From Dehalococcoides mccartyi (lineage in GTDB: Bacteria > Chloroflexota > Dehalococcoidia > UBA2979): DNA of 8,266 bases. The notes under the pieces were generated by a model, which was not told the origin of the DNA, did no database searches, and saw only the letters and a program-made list of their open reading frames with translations. Below, in pieces: positions 1 to 5,591 of this stretch; positions within the stretch are counted from its first letter, which is position 1; every line of letters starts with the position of its first letter. The DNA is taken from NCBI GenBank assembly GCA_945888895.1, contig CAMDAY010000090.1, positions 1-8,266 of the forward strand. Reading direction: 5' to 3'. A program made the translations under genes and the position numbers.

Positions 1-157
1 TTACTGCGCGGTTTCGTGCCTTCGGCATCCCGCCCGCCTCGCAATCGCCGTTCACTCGGCCGGGCGTTAGAGGATTCACACACCGGCAACACTTCCGCAA
101 TGAGCAGTCAACGGATTCTGAGGAAGATGGCCTTGTCGATACAGCCGACGAGTTCGA

Positions 158-162
158 GGAGG
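158..162 (+). promoter_or_regulatory. Shine-Dalgarno site deciding the zinc-ribbon start
   Basis: A GGAGG core, preceded by GA, ends six bases before the ATG at 169. It is the best ribosome binding site in the left part of the window. It favours 169 as the start over the in-frame ATG codons further upstream at 16 and 100, where no comparable site is seen. Confidence 0.75.
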
Positions 163-168
163 AACATC

Positions 169-420
169 ATGGTCATCACCAAGGGCTGCCCCCGCTGCCA
201 GGGGGACCTCGCGCACGTCGACGACATTGGCGACGAGTATTACTCCTGCGTCCAGTGCGGCTTCGTGCGGTATGAGCACGGCGTGTCTGCACCGCGTGCG
301 GTACGCCCGATGATCGCGGAGAAGCCGCGGCCGGTTGCGCTCACCCGCGACGAGGTTCACCGCCGCCGCATGCACCGCCGACTGGTCGAGCGCCAGGCCG
401 CCGACACCTCGGTCGCGTAG
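169..420 (+). CDS. Small zinc-ribbon protein with basic C-terminal tail
   Basis: This gene encodes 83 residues. Two CxxC knuckles are visible, CPRC (Cys7, Cys10) and CVQC (Cys27, Cys30), separated by 16 residues with aromatic positions YYS just before the second pair. This is the classic four-cysteine zinc-ribbon pattern and it should bind one zinc ion. After residue 32 the protein becomes Arg/His-rich (HRRRMHRRLVERQ around 64-76) and probably helical, which would suit nucleic acid or ribosome contact; that is inference. The start at 169 rests on the strong Shine-Dalgarno site. The open frame continues upstream to 16, but that part looks non-coding. The gene stands alone on this strand and converges on fabF. 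No specific family can be named, since zinc ribbons of this size occur in many unrelated proteins. Its role is unknown. Confidence 0.78.
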   Translation: MVITKGCPRCQGDLAHVDDIGDEYYSCVQCGFVRYEHGVSAPRAVRPMIAEKPRPVALTRDEVHRRRMHRRLVERQAADTSVA

Positions 421-443
421 CCCCATGTAGCACACAACAACAA

Positions 444-494
444 CGCCGCCCCTCGGTCAGTCTCGCCATCTGGCGAACCGACCGAGGAGCGGCG
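444..494. terminator. Large bidirectional hairpin between convergent genes
   Basis: The arms at 444-458 and 480-494 (CGCCGCCCCTCGGTC and GACCGAGGAGCGGCG) pair at 14 of 15 positions. A second small stem (CGCC at 464-467 with GGCG at 472-475) sits inside the loop. The element lies between the stop of the zinc-ribbon gene (420) and the stop of fabF on the opposite strand (513). It could therefore terminate both genes. Past the stem on the minus strand the RNA would read TTGTTGTTG, partly U-rich. On the plus strand only a weak T-rich stretch (ATTCGTTTC) follows. Confidence 0.72.
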
Positions 495-512
495 ATTCGT
501 TTCTGGCGCTGG

Positions 513-1763
513 TTACGGCTGGTAGCGGCGGAAGATCGCGCTCGCGTTCTGACCGCCGAGGCCGAACGAGTTCGATAGCACCACGTCGATCTCCGCGGCC
601 TGCGGGGTATTCGGCGTCACGTCCAGGTCGCACTCCGGGTCGGGCACCTCGTAGTTGATCGTCGGCGGGATCGTCCGATGGTGCAGCGCGAGGACCGAGG
701 CGACCGCCTCGATGCCGCCCGCGCCCGCGGCGAGGTGGCCGGTCATCGACTTCGTCGACGAGATGCGCACCCGCTTCGCCGCCTCGCCGAACGCCAGCTT
801 GATCGCCTGCGTCTCCGTGCGGTCGTTGTACTGCGTGCTGGTGCCGTGCGCGTTGATGTAGTCGACCTCGCTCACGCCGACGCCCGCGTCCTTCATCGCG
901 CGGAGCATGGCCATCGCCTGGCCCTGCGGGTCAGGCGCGGTGTCGTCGGTCGCGTCGAAGGACCAGCCGACGCCGGCGAGCTCGCAGTAGATGCGCGCAC
1001 CGCGCGCGAGCGCGGACTCCTCGGACTCCAGCATCAGCACCCCGGCACCCTCGCCGAGGATGAAGCCGTCGCGGTTCGCATCGAACGGGCGGGAGGCGTG
1101 CGTCGGGTCGTCGTTGTTCTTCGACAGCGCGCCCATGCGCCCCATCGACGACAGCGCCAGCGGGGTGACCATCGCCTCCGCGCCCCCCGCGAGCAGCGCG
1201 CGCGCGTGGCCGAGGCGGATCAGGTTCAGCGCGTGGCCCAGGGCGTCCGTGCCGGAGGCGCAGGCGGTGTTGATCGTGGTGTTCGGCCCGCGCACGCCGA
1301 TCTGCCGGGCGAGGCGCGCCGCGCCCATGTGCTGGCCCATGCGCGTGATGATGAACGGGTCGACCGCACGCGAGCCGCGCTCCAGGAAGACCTCCCACTC
1401 CGGCCCCATGTTGAACGTGTCGCCCGAGGTCGCCATGACGACGCCGATGTCGTCGCGCGTTTCGTCGGTCACCTCGAGGCCGGAGTCGGCGAGCGCCTGC
1501 ACGCCGGCAGCGTGGGCGAACTGCGCGAAGCGGCCGGTGCGCCTCGAGATCTTGCGGTCGAGGTAGACGTCCGGGTCCCAGCCCTTCACCTCGCCGGCGA
1601 TCTGGACGATGAGCTCGGTCGGGTCGAACTGGGTGACGCGGCCGATGCCGTTGCGCCCGGTGCGCAGGCCTTCCCAGTACTCGGCCGTGGTGTTGCCGAT
1701 GGGAGTGACGGCGCCGAGGCCCGTGACGACGACGCGGTGGATCTCTCGACTCGTGCTACCCAT
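513..1763 (-). CDS. fabF: Beta-ketoacyl-ACP synthase II (FabF)
   Basis: This is a 416-residue condensing enzyme of type II fatty acid synthesis. It joins malonyl-ACP to a growing acyl-ACP with loss of CO2, in the cytoplasm. The thiolase-fold signature is complete. The active-site cysteine is Cys168 in TACASG, the two catalytic histidines are His306 in NAHGTST and His343 in the MTGHLAAGAG segment, and the supporting lysine is Lys338. The C-terminal glycine loop reads SNSFGLGGQNA, where many relatives have GGTN or GGHN. The length matches the E. coli enzyme (about 412 residues), so the gene looks complete. The start is supported by GGAG seven bases upstream (1771-1774). It follows an alpha/beta hydrolase gene by 64 bases on the same strand. 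No other fab gene or acyl carrier protein gene is in the window, so it is either a stand-alone KAS II or one assigned to a special acyl chain. KAS II is preferred over KAS I on overall motif form, but a polyketide-type role cannot be excluded. Confidence 0.95.
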   Translation of the reverse strand: MGSTSREIHRVVVTGLGAVTPIGNTTAEYWEGLRTGRNGIGRVTQFDPTELIVQIAGEVKGWDPDVYLDRKISRRTGRFAQFAHAAGVQALADSGLEVTDETRDDIGVVMATSGDTFNMGPEWEVFLERGSRAVDPFIITRMGQHMGAARLARQIGVRGPNTTINTACASGTDALGHALNLIRLGHARALLAGGAEAMVTPLALSSMGRMGALSKNNDDPTHASRPFDANRDGFILGEGAGVLMLESEESALARGARIYCELAGVGWSFDATDDTAPDPQGQAMAMLRAMKDAGVGVSEVDYINAHGTSTQYNDRTETQAIKLAFGEAAKRVRISSTKSMTGHLAAGAGGIEAVASVLALHHRTIPPTINYEVPDPECDLDVTPNTPQAAEIDVVLSNSFGLGGQNASAIFRRYQP

Positions 1764-1782
1764 GGCGCGGCTCCACTCCCAT

Positions 1783-1813
1783 CGGCCGCTCCACCGCTGA
1801 GGTGGAGCGGCCG
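1783..1813 (-). terminator. Perfect 13-bp hairpin between hydrolase and fabF genes
   Basis: CGGCCGCTCCACC at 1783-1795 and GGTGGAGCGGCCG at 1801-1813 pair without a mismatch around a five-base loop. The hairpin lies 14 bases after the hydrolase stop and 19 bases before the fabF ATG. No T-tract follows on the minus strand, so a simple intrinsic terminator is not assured. It could be a partial terminator or attenuator, or a 3'-end stabiliser that separates expression of the two genes. The fabF Shine-Dalgarno site (1771-1774) lies just outside the stem and stays free. Confidence 0.55.
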
Positions 1814-1827
1814 GGCGACGGGTCGAA

Positions 1828-2697
1828 CTAGAGGCTGGCGATGCTCTGCAGGAACTCCCGGATGTTGAGGCTCAGCGCGGCGGGCTGGTCCGTGGGCACG
1901 GAGTGGCCGGCGTCCTCGATCAGCGACACGCGCGAGCCGCTGACGCGGCGGTGCAGACGCTGGATCGCCTCGGGCGTCAGCATGTCCGTCTCGGAGCCAC
2001 GCACGATCATCGTGGGGCACTGCACGCGGTCGGCGCAGTCCCACAGGTCGGACAGGCGGCGCTGACCGGGATCCGGGTCGGGCGGGCGGCTGGTCGGGTC
2101 GCGGAAGATCGGGTCGAAGTCCCACACGTACGCGCCGTCGTCGTTCACCGTCAGCGAGGCGCGCACGCGGCGCTCGATCTGCTCGGTCGTCGCGTACGGG
2201 AAGAACTCGCGGAAGGACTCGATCGCGTCGTTGAGCGAGGCGAACGTGGCACCCGTGGCGAGCAGACGGCGGATCGTCTCGATGCCCGAGCGCAGCACCT
2301 CGGGTGCCGTCTCGACGACCACGAGGGCGGTCGTCATCTCCGGGTGCTCGGCGGCGTAGCAGATCGCGTTCGCGCCGCCCATGGAGTGCCCGATGAGCGT
2401 CACGGAGCGCAGCCCGAGGCTCTCGATGATCGCCTCGAGGTCCTCCATCTGCGTGGCGCGGGTGTAGTCGCGGTCGGTGGCGCGGTCGCTCTGGCCGTGG
2501 CCGCGCTGGTCGATGGCGATCACGCGGAACTCCCGGGCGAGGTCCTGTGCGGTCTCGGTCCAGGCCTCGGAGGTCTCGGCGTAGCCGTGCAGCAGCACCA
2601 CGGCGTGTCGCGTCCGGGTGTCGCCCCACTCGCGGTAGTGGAACCGGAGGCCGTTGGCCTCGACGAACTCGTCGCGCGGTCGGGTGGAGTTGCTCAT
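1828..2697 (-). CDS. Alpha/beta hydrolase (esterase/lipase-like)
   Basis: This gene encodes 289 residues with the complete alpha/beta-hydrolase layout. LLHGYA at about 35-40 supplies the oxyanion-hole HG. The nucleophile elbow is GHSMGG with Ser105. The acid is probably Asp238 in SETDML, and the catalytic base is His265 in EDAGHSVP near the C-terminus. AIDQRGHGQSD at 61-71 is the usual strand-loop before the elbow. A cap region spans about 140-215 and contains a Pro/Asp-rich stretch. No signal peptide is seen, so the protein is probably cytoplasmic. The family covers esterases, epoxide hydrolases, haloperoxidases and C-C bond hydrolases, and the sequence alone does not give the substrate. The gene precedes fabF on the same strand, so an acyl-ester substrate is conceivable but unproven. 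The only Shine-Dalgarno-like site (GAGG, 2708-2711) is ten bases from the ATG, a little far. The start is the first good ATG that keeps the whole N-terminal strand. Confidence 0.9.
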   Translation of the reverse strand: MSNSTRPRDEFVEANGLRFHYREWGDTRTRHAVVLLHGYAETSEAWTETAQDLAREFRVIAIDQRGHGQSDRATDRDYTRATQMEDLEAIIESLGLRSVTLIGHSMGGANAICYAAEHPEMTTALVVVETAPEVLRSGIETIRRLLATGATFASLNDAIESFREFFPYATTEQIERRVRASLTVNDDGAYVWDFDPIFRDPTSRPPDPDPGQRRLSDLWDCADRVQCPTMIVRGSETDMLTPEAIQRLHRRVSGSRVSLIEDAGHSVPTDQPAALSLNIREFLQSIASL

Positions 2698-2772
2698 GCG
2701 GCGGTGACCTCAGTTCAGGGGAGGCGGCGTCAGCCTCGACGGCTCGGACGCGCGCTCGAAAGGGGCGAAGTA

Positions 2773-2792
2773 GGCCGATGATATCAGCGGCC
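2773..2792. promoter_or_regulatory. Near-perfect 20-bp palindrome, candidate operator
   Basis: GGCCGATGATATCAGCGGCC reads the same on both strands except at one symmetric pair of positions (18 of 20 bases). It has GGCCG/CGGCC arms and a perfect TGATATCA core. It lies in the 5' leader of the hydrolase gene, just downstream of the putative -10 on the minus strand. That position would suit a repressor of the hydrolase-fabF pair. It could also form a leader hairpin. No regulator is encoded in the window. Confidence 0.4.
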
Positions 2793-2807
2793 TCGGCTAG
2801 AGACGTC

Positions 2808-2815
2808 ATTCTATA
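2808..2815 (-). promoter_or_regulatory. Putative -10 region for the hydrolase-fabF unit
   Basis: On the minus strand this reads TATAGAAT, containing TAGAAT, which matches the TATAAT consensus at five of six positions. It sits in the most AT-rich stretch of the left half (about 2808-2828). No good -35 hexamer is found at 16-18 bases. TTGCCT (2836-2841) is too far, so the promoter may depend on an activator or another sigma factor. The inferred transcript would have a leader of about 100 bases before the hydrolase ATG. Confidence 0.35.
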
Positions 2816-2847
2816 AACAAACGTTATTGACGTGGAGGCAAGCAGAT

Positions 2848-2988
2848 CCGAGCCGGGAAGCCCTCACCCCCACCCTCTCCCATAAATGGGCGAGGGGGCC
2901 GGAGCGGAGCGGCTCCTTGATAGGTCGCGGGGAGATCAGAACCCTCTCCCATGAATGGGAGAGGGCAGGGTGAGGGTTTCCGCGGTTC
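2848..2988. repeat. Dispersed inverted-repeat element, copy A
   Basis: This 141-base element is shared with copy B at 6964-7115. Its ends are inverted: 2857-2869 (GAAGCCCTCACCC) pairs with 2968-2980 (GGGTGAGGGTTTC), with one G-T wobble position. Each half also forms its own hairpin: 2873-2883 with 2886-2896 (one mismatch), and CCCTCTCCCA (2942-2951) with TGGGAGAGGG (2956-2965), perfect. GAGCCG (2850-2855) can also pair with CGGCTC (2910-2915). The middle (about 2916-2937) is not shared with copy B. There is no coding sequence inside. It behaves like a REP- or MITE-type non-autonomous repeat; GC-rich CCCTCTCCC/GGGAGAGGG repeats of this look are common in many bacterial genomes. It ends 14 bases from the stop of the beta-propeller gene and separates that operon from the hydrolase promoter. 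Confidence 0.88.
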
Positions 2989-3002
2989 CTCGCGCCTCGC
3001 TC

Positions 3003-3992
3003 CTACACCGACGCCGCGAGCACGTTGGCGACCGGGGTGCCCTCGGCCAGCGGCATCCACGCCTTGCCGCGGTCGTGCGAGGCGTAGAGGCGCGGGCCGG
3101 CGGCGACGAACGTGACGTCCTCGAGGTCGTGCGGGCGGACGACGGCGGGGACGCGCTCCCACTCGTCCTCGGGGCCACGCGGGCCGTCGAGGAGCACGCG
3201 CGCCCAGGTCAGGCCGGCGTTCATCGAGCGGTGCAGGGTGCCCTCGATGCCCACGCCGTCGCTGCCGCTCTTCGCGAGCGAGAAGACGAGGGCGTCCGTG
3301 GGGTCGGGCAGGACGGCGAGGCTGCCTCCCCACGACCGGTCCAGGTCCTTGAGCGAGCGCAGCCACGTGTGGCCCTCGTCCGTGCTGCGATAGAGGCCGG
3401 TCGAGGTGGTGACGAAGAGCCGGTCGGTGATGTCGCCGTGGCCGTAGAGGCGGTGGACGTGCGCGTCGATGTCGCTGGAGCGCGGGAGCCAGGTCGCGCC
3501 GTCGTTCGGCGTGAACCAGACGCCCGCGGCCTCGAACGCGACGACCAGGCCGCCTTTGACCTCGAGCACCCCGGTGACGGCGATGCCGCTGGTGAGGCGT
3601 CCGAGGGCGGGCGCGAGCGTGAGGCCGGTCGTGCCGGGGATCGGCGTCCACGTGTCGCCCTCGTCGGTCGAGCGCAGCAGGTCGCCGTTCGCGCCGCCGA
3701 GGTAGAGCGAGTCCCGCGCGACGTACACGGCGGTGGTGGCGTCGCTCGACACCTGTCGCCAGCGCAGGCCGTTGTGCAGCCATGCGCCCTCGACGCCGCC
3801 CGCGAGGGCGAGGTCGCCGCGCGCGTCGATCGAGGTGATGCGCGGGCCGTCGATGGTGCGCTCGATGCGGCCGCCGGGGATGCACTCGTACAGGCCGTCG
3901 TCCGCGCCGACGAGGAGGCCGAGCGGGGTGTGCTTGCGGGCGTACGCGCCGCCTCGGGCCCGACGAGGTGCGCGGTCGGGCGGGCGGTTCAT
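3003..3992 (-). CDS. BNR/Asp-box beta-propeller protein
   Basis: This gene encodes 329 residues dominated by Asp-box repeats of the form S-x-D-x-G-x-x-W. Five are visible: RSTDEGDTW (107-115), TPNDGATW (161-168), RSTDEGHTW (202-210), RSMNAGLTW (255-263) and ASHDRGKAW (304-312). They are spaced 34 to 54 residues apart, as expected for blades of a six- or seven-bladed propeller of the sialidase, Ycf48 or sortilin type. Catalytic residues of a sialidase are not recognisable, so a binding or scaffold role is more likely than an enzyme. No signal peptide or membrane segment is seen. The start chosen is the ATG at 3992, which overlaps the Sir2 stop as ATGA. An open frame continues upstream to 4388, but it lies entirely within the Sir2 gene and is composition noise. 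Translation is probably coupled to Sir2. The stop is followed directly by repeat copy A. The function is unknown. Confidence 0.86.
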   Translation of the reverse strand: MNRPPDRAPRRARGGAYARKHTPLGLLVGADDGLYECIPGGRIERTIDGPRITSIDARGDLALAGGVEGAWLHNGLRWRQVSSDATTAVYVARDSLYLGGANGDLLRSTDEGDTWTPIPGTTGLTLAPALGRLTSGIAVTGVLEVKGGLVVAFEAAGVWFTPNDGATWLPRSSDIDAHVHRLYGHGDITDRLFVTTSTGLYRSTDEGHTWLRSLKDLDRSWGGSLAVLPDPTDALVFSLAKSGSDGVGIEGTLHRSMNAGLTWARVLLDGPRGPEDEWERVPAVVRPHDLEDVTFVAAGPRLYASHDRGKAWMPLAEGTPVANVLAASV

Positions 3993-4813
3993 GCGCGCTC
4001 GCGCCCATCGCCTGCGGACTCGAGACGACGCCGCACCGCCTGCACGATGCGCGGCAGCGCCTCGCCCGAGGGGAGGCGGACGACGATCGTGGCGAGGTCG
4101 GTGAGCGCGGTCTGCTCCGGGTTCACCTCGATCAGCGGGATGCCGCGGGCGGCGGCGTCGGCCGGGTACTGCGCGGCGGGGTAGACGACTGCCGAGGTGC
4201 CGATGGTCATGAAGCAGTCGGTCTTCCAGACCTCCTCGGAGCAGCGCCGCAGGGTGGTGGGCGGGATCATCTCGCCGAACATGACGGTGTCGCTCTTCAC
4301 GATGCCGATGCAGTCCTCGTGCGGGCAGTGCGGCGGCAGGTCCTCCGGGTCCACGGGGAACTCGAGGCGCGGCCAGCGCCGGCCGCACATCATGCAGCGC
4401 ATCCAGTGGCGGTTGCCGTGGATCTCGGTGAGCGACCGTTGTCGCGCGCGGCGGTGGAGGTCATCGACGTTCTGCGAGATCAGGTGCGCGAGGACGCCGA
4501 GCTGCTCCAGCTCCGCGAGCGCGTAGTGCCCCGCGTTCGGCTGCGCGGCGTCCAGGGCCTGCCCGAACGCGCCCGCGGGCTCCTCGAGGCGGCGCTGCCA
4601 CCATCGCTTCGGGTCGGCGGCGAACGTCTGGTACTGGTTCATCGGCGGTTCGCCGTTGGTCGTCCAGAGGCCGCCCTCGCCGCGGAACGTGGGGATGCCG
4701 GACTCCTTCGACATCCCGGCCCCCGCGAGCGCGACCACGTGCCGCGACCGCGCCAGCAGCGCCGCCGCATCCTCGATCGCCTCGTCGTTCGTCGCCTCAC
4801 GCATGCGCGGCAT
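3989..4813 (-). CDS. Sir2-family (sirtuin) NAD-dependent protein deacylase
   Basis: This gene encodes 274 residues with a full sirtuin core. GAGMSKESGIPTFRG (31-45) is the NAD-binding motif. QNVDDLH (114-120) is the nicotinamide/ribose-site motif, and IHGN gives the catalytic base His132. Two cysteine pairs, Cys140/Cys143 and Cys163/Cys168, form the structural zinc site. The second pair has four residues between the cysteines instead of the usual two. VMFGE (177-181), GTS (205-207) and EVNPE (229-233) complete the Rossmann part. The zinc site and catalytic histidine point to protein-lysine deacylation rather than the zinc-free Sir2 NADase domains of defence systems. The stretch matching the class III Tyr/Arg acyl-pocket motif reads WWQRR, without a tyrosine, so desuccinylase activity should not be assumed. 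The start at 4813 has no strong Shine-Dalgarno site, and an alternative ATG lies nine bases further in (4804). It is the first gene of a two-gene operon with the propeller gene. Confidence 0.92.
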   Translation of the reverse strand: MPRMREATNDEAIEDAAALLARSRHVVALAGAGMSKESGIPTFRGEGGLWTTNGEPPMNQYQTFAADPKRWWQRRLEEPAGAFGQALDAAQPNAGHYALAELEQLGVLAHLISQNVDDLHRRARQRSLTEIHGNRHWMRCMMCGRRWPRLEFPVDPEDLPPHCPHEDCIGIVKSDTVMFGEMIPPTTLRRCSEEVWKTDCFMTIGTSAVVYPAAQYPADAAARGIPLIEVNPEQTALTDLATIVVRLPSGEALPRIVQAVRRRLESAGDGRERA

Positions 4814-4842
4814 GTTACCGCGCGAGGCGCGGAGCGGCGTCG

Positions 4843-4848
4843 TAGGAT
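4843..4848 (+). promoter_or_regulatory. Possible -10 hexamer for the membrane-protein gene
   Basis: TAGGAT within CGTAGGATGC lies 37 bases before the ATG at 4886, in the 72-base gap between the divergent Sir2 and membrane-protein genes. The same CGTAGGAT octamer precedes the thioredoxin gene (7184-7191). No convincing -35 is seen at normal spacing, so this rests mainly on position and recurrence. Confidence 0.3.
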
Positions 4849-4885
4849 GCGGACGGCTGGCGGCGATCAGATTTGGGGACGCGCG

Positions 4886-5548
4886 ATGTTCATCGGCGAG
4901 TTCTTGCGACGTTCAGTACTTGGCCACGCCGTCGTCGCGCTCGGTATTGCGCTCAATACAGTCGGCGTCTTCATCTTTGTATGGTTCTCGACGGCGACGA
5001 TCCCCGAGATTCTCCCTTGGTACATCGCGCTCGTGACGCTGACTCTTGCGATCGGCGGCTATCTCACTTGGCGAGAGGAACGCGTTAAGACCGGGGATCT
5101 GGAGAGTCTTATTTCGGTTTCCGTCACCGTCGGAAGCTATTCACTCAACGCACCTGATCCCGGCGCGAACAAGTGCTCGATCAAGGTTCACGTGCTGTGG
5201 AGCATTTGGTTCGAGCGCGATGTCGCGACCGATCAGGTCGGTGTGAACCTCGTGGAACATTACATTTGGCCCCGCTGGAAGTTCTGGGCCACGCGCAGTA
5301 CGCCCGTTAGGAGCATCCCTCGGCAGGGATTCGAATCGACGGAATATCGCGAACAACTGAGGCTCGGTATGAACCAGCCGTTTCGTGATGAAGGAATCTT
5401 CGAGCATGTAGGTGATCGTCCGGCTGACAACGTCGGATGGGGGCTGGTGTTCGTCCTTAAGACTGGCGTTCCGGGCCGTGAGTACCGCATTCCCCTGGCG
5501 GTTGATTGGGACCAGGTCCGGAACCGTCGCGATCATGCGCCGCTATGA
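4886..5548 (+). CDS. Uncharacterised Trp-rich protein with two membrane segments
   Basis: This gene encodes 220 residues and belongs to no family I recognise. Two hydrophobic segments are clear, at about 11-34 (starting VLGHAVVALG) and about 43-62 (ILPWYIALVT onward). They are followed by a soluble part of about 155 residues. A short positive patch (RR at 8-9) precedes the first segment and a charged patch (REER, 63-66) follows the second, so the C-terminal domain is probably cytoplasmic. Ten tryptophans occur, five of them between 105 and 134 (W105, W108, W128, W131, W134). There is one cysteine (Cys97). GGGGA at 4875-4879 is six bases before the ATG and supports this start; the open frame upstream runs antisense through Sir2 and is not coding. 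Base composition is far below the neighbours: 29/60 G+C in 5341-5400 by hand count, against 46/60 in 6481-6540. This suggests horizontal acquisition. It is divergent from Sir2 and ends 43 bases before aroA. Confidence 0.8.
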   Translation: MFIGEFLRRSVLGHAVVALGIALNTVGVFIFVWFSTATIPEILPWYIALVTLTLAIGGYLTWREERVKTGDLESLISVSVTVGSYSLNAPDPGANKCSIKVHVLWSIWFERDVATDQVGVNLVEHYIWPRWKFWATRSTPVRSIPRQGFESTEYREQLRLGMNQPFRDEGIFEHVGDRPADNVGWGLVFVLKTGVPGREYRIPLAVDWDQVRNRRDHAPL

Positions 5549-5579
5549 TCACCGTGCCCACGCCGGTGGCGACGGCCGT

Positions 5580-5585
5580 TAAACT
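5580..5585 (+). promoter_or_regulatory. Possible -10 of a leaderless aroA transcript
   Basis: TAAACT lies six bases before the aroA ATG. If it is a -10 hexamer, transcription would begin at or next to the A of the ATG, giving a leaderless mRNA. This agrees with the lack of any Shine-Dalgarno sequence in the preceding bases (AAACTAACTCC). No clear -35 was found. Alternatively aroA is read through from the membrane-protein gene. Confidence 0.3.
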
Positions 5586-5591
5586 AACTCC

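Noticed and set aside
16..168. N-terminal extension of the zinc-ribbon protein from upstream ATG codons
   Set aside because: No Shine-Dalgarno site precedes the earlier ATGs, and GGAGG lies at proper distance from 169. The extension has no recognisable pattern.
3..275. Another plus-strand frame open from the window edge, with an acidic stretch followed by histidines
   Set aside because: No start is visible, it overlaps the zinc-ribbon gene, and it turns into Arg-rich shadow sequence. It might be the tail of an upstream gene, but there is no support.
678..1868. Plus-strand open frame of about 400 codons across fabF
   Set aside because: Antisense shadow with low-complexity Arg/Val/His content. 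fabF motifs are complete on the minus strand.
2848..2988. Repeat taken as a CRISPR or an intact insertion sequence
   Set aside because: The two copies are about 4 kb apart, there is no repeat-spacer array, and no transposase is encoded in either copy.
3993..4388. N-terminal extension of the propeller gene
   Set aside because: It lies wholly within the Sir2 gene on the same strand, is low-complexity, and the ATGA overlap gives a better start at 3992.
3989..4813. Sir2 as a defence NADase (ThsA or Sir2-Ago type)
   Set aside because: The four zinc cysteines and the IHGN histidine indicate a deacylase, and no TIR, Argonaute or nuclease partner is nearby.
3968..4885. Long plus-strand open frame leading into the membrane-protein gene, which would make a protein of over 500 residues
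   Set aside because: It runs antisense through Sir2, is Arg/Ala-rich as expected for a GC-rich shadow frame, and a ribosome-site-backed ATG lies at 4886 where composition and hydrophobic pattern change.
5141..5536. Minus-strand open frame of 131 codons that looks fairly protein-like
   Set aside because: It is antisense to the membrane-protein gene, whose frame has two clear membrane segments and a ribosome site. Lower GC makes shadow frames look more natural.
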